Below are positions 60,371-64,000 of a DNA stretch of 64,000 nucleotides, piece by piece. Source of the DNA: Maea johnstoni (Eukaryota > Annelida > Polychaeta > Spionida > Magelonidae); assembly GCA_963942565.1 (NCBI GenBank), contig OZ012695.1, forward strand, positions 8,168,584 to 8,232,583, in the 5' to 3' direction. The notes beneath the pieces were generated by a model that saw nothing but the letters and a program-made list of their open reading frames with translations, had not been told where the DNA came from and made no database searches. The position numbers were made by a program, and so were the translations under genes. The stretch's first letter is position 1. The number at the start of each line of letters is the position of its first letter.

Positions 60371-61870
60371 TAATTAGTTCACCTATGGTACCTCCGTATT
60401 GTGGGAAGTTGGTGGAGTTATAGAAAAGATCTCCACAACCAGAATTTTCTTTAACTTATGGAAATTAGGCTTAGGACCATATATTTTCAAAAAACAATTT
60501 AAAAACCGTATTGTCTTCAAGCTAGGGGGCGCTACATTACCGACATTTGTAAATTGATGGCCATAACTTTCACCATGAGTATGTTTTAATATTTTACTGC
60601 TAAAGGTTTTTACAGACCATAACATTGAACATTTTAGTGAGATATCTCGTGTGTGGAGGCATGGGAACCCCTTTGATAGTAGTGGACATACCTCGCTGAT
60701 CACTTCTGAGCACTCGAAACAAAAGGCAGTTGCACAAAGATACACCTCGACGATCTCAAGACAATGGCTTGTGGTCAGGATGCTAAACATAGGCCTTTCC
60801 TAAATTAGCAAGGCCATAAAACCAAACCGAGGCTAAGTGGGCATGAATGATAACACAGCATGTGCCTATAGCCGCATGCAACTACAAGTACAATGGTATG
60901 TTCAGCCCCATTGACTTGTCAATTGATCCAGATGGGCTGCTTACCCACTCCTTAATAGATAACTTGATAGATAACTTGAAAACAAATAAATCTCAGTCAT
61001 TTTGTGGTGTCCATATATTTGCGGGCTGTACATATCTTCATGAGGATTGTGTAAAAGACTGCTGACTAACTACAGAGTTCTGGTATCTATCCTCTAGGAA
61101 ATATGTATAGACTGGCTAAGACTGCTACATGTTGTTCCCCCAATCTTATTTAGGTAATGCTTAAAAGCAGATATAGACCTTTTCAAATTCCCTGCTTCAC
61201 AGCACTAATGAGGTTTATGCAACATCCTACTTCATCATTGTTATTAAATGGAATATATAGGGGAGATTTTATAAAAGCAAGAACATCAAGTAGTGGCGGA
61301 ATATTTCTTTGTTACAAATGGTCTACCACAATGATTCACTTAATATAGATAACGTAAACAAATTCAAATGCAATATTATCTATTTTACTGCTTGCTATTG
61401 TACATTTATGTGAAATTAATTGACAAATGTACACAAAACAGTTCCACCACAGGTTTACTGATGTCCCTACAAAACTCATTCACCCCTACCACATTATCAT
61501 TTAGGACTGTTTTAGGACCTCATTTTCTTAATTATCCTATATTTCTTGTGTGCGGTCCGCAACTAGCATTTATTCAACATGTACTCAGCTTGTTTTTTGA
61601 CTAAGAGTTAAGATGAACAAACTTGGTTATATTTTAAAGATCTGTTCAATTGCCATTTCATAGTTATATGCTGTCAGATTGATAGCTAGGCTGATGTATT
61701 TAGCTGTGGAAAAGAATCATTTTCCCTATTTACAATGAGCAAAGATAATTACCCCCAGGATAATTCTCATTAGCAAACAATGCCATTGTGTCATGAGAGT
61801 TTTTATACTTGAAGTTTATCCTGATCATACCATCAGGGGCTTAGCCGTAATGCGTCCAGCGTGTCATTTG
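60371..61870. other. unassigned sequence with a dispersed-repeat segment
   Basis: 60590-60660 (GGTTTTTACAGACCATAAC) resembles 63885-63945. The word GTGGTCAGGATGCTAAACAT at 60771 has an inverted match at the end of the window (63978-64000). A minus-strand frame of 135 codons (60790-60383) is present but I recognise no domain, and it overlaps the repeat. No gene is supported. Confidence 0.4.
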
Positions 61871-63787
61871 GAATATGTCATTTGAAAAAAAAGTTGTAAA
61901 TTTTGAAATAAAACAATATGGATTGAATAATGACAGGTGGCGATGATATTCTCTACCTGATAACACTCAGGAACCTGGAGATACACATAGTTATAGGATT
62001 ATGCTGCTTTGAGGCGTGTTTTGGGACAGGGCTTTTAACTGGCTTGCAATGGTACCCATCACCTTAAGGATAACTAGGAATCCCCTTCTATCAAGCGATA
62101 AGATCATTTCAGAGTAAGCTTCGGCTCTGGTAAATATTGCGAAACCTACCGTGCCTACCCTTTCATTTAGAGCGCAACCGCAGAGCAGGCAGCATCGGAT
62201 TCGCAGGCTCTTCTGGAAAGAAAATTTCGGGGAGGGGGGCCTCGCTTTACATACTTACATGTAGGTGCTAGGTTTGGGGGGAGCGATCTGTATTATCCAC
62301 AAAGTAAATGTTCTCTTTCAGAAGAGAAATCAAGTAGCCAGGTGCCTGACGTTCGAGGAGAAACTTCGTCCGCCTCGGAGGAGGTCTCTGCTGGGCATTT
62401 AGAGTTTTAAAATCTTCACTTATCTGCCTTATGTAGGCAAAAACGTGACCAGAATGTTGCAATAATAGGCCCGGAGTCAAAGAAGAAATTATGTTTTCAC
62501 GCTTTGGCTGAATCTTGACGACAGCCTTGGATTTTGTAAAATATACGATCAATAACAATGAGAGTCAGTCCTAAGCTCTGTTTATCATATGAGGGTTACA
62601 TTACGACTAACTCACATGCTTCAAGTTGGATTCAGGCAATTCCGGAACATTTTGCCGTGCTGATAGCAAGCTCTCAGTGGCAGCGCCAATAGTCTTTTTC
62701 TGGTTTAAGGTGATAGTCTAGTACACCAAGATTATCACCACTAGGTGATGTCCTTGGCTGGCCCCTAAGAATGGATATCAAAACAAAAGAGGACACATGA
62801 GCAGTGTTCACTTGCCACGAACCTCGAGCTGGCAACATTATATTGTGGTTATTGTGGTACAAAAGGCAGGGCCCTTTGGTTATTCCGTGTTACATTGCTC
62901 CCGAACGACATGGCTGTCTGCTTTCGCCATGCAGATTCCTTCGAGATAGACCATTTTGACAAAAAAAAATCATCTCATTTTTTGGCTGAATGTGAATAAA
63001 GATACAGTCTCCGAAGCCAGTATTTTAGAATATGACAGATATTAACCCCGTCTAGGTGCAAGGTCATTTCACAGCGACCTTGAATTATGACAGGACCTGA
63101 AAATCAGCATTTACTATGTAAACCACATGCTGTTTGTAATTTTTAGGCTTATGGGAACATTCAAAAATGTTTTTAAAAAATACTCATCGTGCAGATGAGG
63201 TGGGACGAGGTGGGGCCTTGCACCTCACCAAAGACATGAATGATCATATGGTATACTCTCATTTTCAAGTAAAGGGCGATTCTTGACATTTTGCCAAAAA
63301 ACGAAACACATCCAGATATGTTCTTTTAAGGTGCCATATTACCTCAAAATAGCCACTTACTGATAAGTGCATCGTTATTCCGCAACTCTGAGATGTAACC
63401 TTTACAATAGCATAAGTGCCGTTGTCTTAATTAAACTCAGTTTTCAGATATAGGCTTTCACTAGGAGACTAACAGACCATACATCAGTAAAGTATAGGGA
63501 GGTTTTAGCTACACGCAGAAACGTTTTTTGGCTCTTTTCTCAATTTTGAATTTCACCAAATTATCGTCACTTCACCATACACCGTCTGTTAAGGTGATGA
63601 GTACCATTGCAAGCCAGTTAAAAGCCCTGTCCCAAAACACACCTCAAAGCAGCATAATCCTATAACTAGGTGTATCTCCAGGTTCCTGAGTGTTATCAGG
63701 TAGCGAATATCATCGCCACCTGTCATTATTCAATCCATATTCTGTTTTATTTCAAAATTTACAACTTTTTTTTCAAATGACATATTC
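61871..63787. mobile_element. TIR element, 1917 bp with arms of about 197 bp
   Basis: The left arm 61871-62067 begins GAATATGTCATTTGA and ends CCCATCACCTTAA. The right arm 63589-63787 is its reverse complement, with few differences (CCTGATAACACTCAGGAACC is mirrored). The core of about 1.5 kb has a 96-codon minus-strand frame (62558-62268, containing LLQHSGHVFAYIRQISEDF) with protein-like composition but no recognised motif. The flanks share only TCATT, so the target duplication is unclear and the superfamily is unassigned. Confidence 0.75.
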
Positions 63788-64000
63788 TCATTAATTACGC
63801 AGGTGATGGTTACTGCAGGTTCAGAGTTACTTTAGGGATATCATTGACTATGCCCAATAAAAAGATTTTTTTGGATTTTTTAATGCTGAAGATTTTTACT
63901 GGCCATAACGTTGAAAATTCTAGTTAGAAATCTCCACACAAACTATACTTGGTAACCTCACATGCTCATAGCTAGCACCTATTTATAGCATCCTGACCAC
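63788..64000. repeat. partial dispersed repeat at window end
   Basis: GATTTTTACTGGCCATAACG and the terminal TAGCATCCTGACCAC relate to 60590-60660 (direct) and 60771-60793 (inverted). The element is cut by the window edge. Confidence 0.45.

Noticed and set aside
60383-60790. Minus-strand ORF of 135 codons
   Set aside because: It overlaps a dispersed repeat also seen at the window end and has no domain or splice support. Chance is the simpler reading.

Overview
This looks like nuclear DNA of a multicellular animal, most likely a marine invertebrate. It is AT-rich, has long CT, TA and GTAT microsatellites, carries Helitron ends, TIR transposons and a LINE fragment, and has no dense ORFs or operons. 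The species cannot be named from the sequence. I see almost no conserved coding sequence, no rRNA, no convincing intact tRNA, no CRISPR array, and no LTR, retroviral or Polinton-like element.

Region 1 (about 318-21722) is the most striking part: one giant inverted repeat. The left arm (about 359-7083) and right arm (about 10916-21698) are mirror images built from satellites in the same order from the outside in: a CT/GA microsatellite, a 175-bp unique end, a 74-bp unit in a 352-bp higher-order repeat, a 512-bp satellite, two 541-bp units related to it, then a transition segment. The loop (about 7084-10915) is a one-direction array of a 402-bp unit. The 512-bp array has 7 complete periods on the left and 16 on the right. 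Two small MITEs interrupt the structure, one with a TTAA and one with a TTAG target duplication.

Region 2 (21.7-26.8 kb) is mostly single-copy. It holds the best gene candidate, on the minus strand: an exon with a strong acceptor, a start codon, an 18-residue signal peptide and a GTAAGT donor (24841-24766). A phase-compatible second exon with several cysteines lies at 24208-24069.

Region 3 (26.8-60.4 kb) is a mosaic of two repeat families. One is a unit of about 2.3 kb, met partly in tandem (51.0-60.4 kb) and in pieces at 26.8-31.7 and 42.2-45.1 kb. The other is a unit of about 205 bp (32.1-43.6 kb) associated with ends containing GAAGCGAGCGAAGC. Because the 2.3-kb units are paralogous, empty sites inside the same window define several insertions exactly: a 2420-bp Helitron (55551-57970), a C/G-ended MITE with 8-bp duplications (44345-44822 and, inverted, 59674-60138), and a 1106-bp element with a TAATA duplication (42912-44017). 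There are also a second Helitron (37955-38954), three hAT-like MITEs, a LINE 3' fragment, a MULE-like foldback (48028-49003) and two tRNA-like Pol III heads.

Region 4 (60.4-64.0 kb) holds a 1.9-kb TIR element with arms of about 197 bp and parts of another dispersed repeat. The window reads as a stratified record of nested insertions around one probable small host gene.
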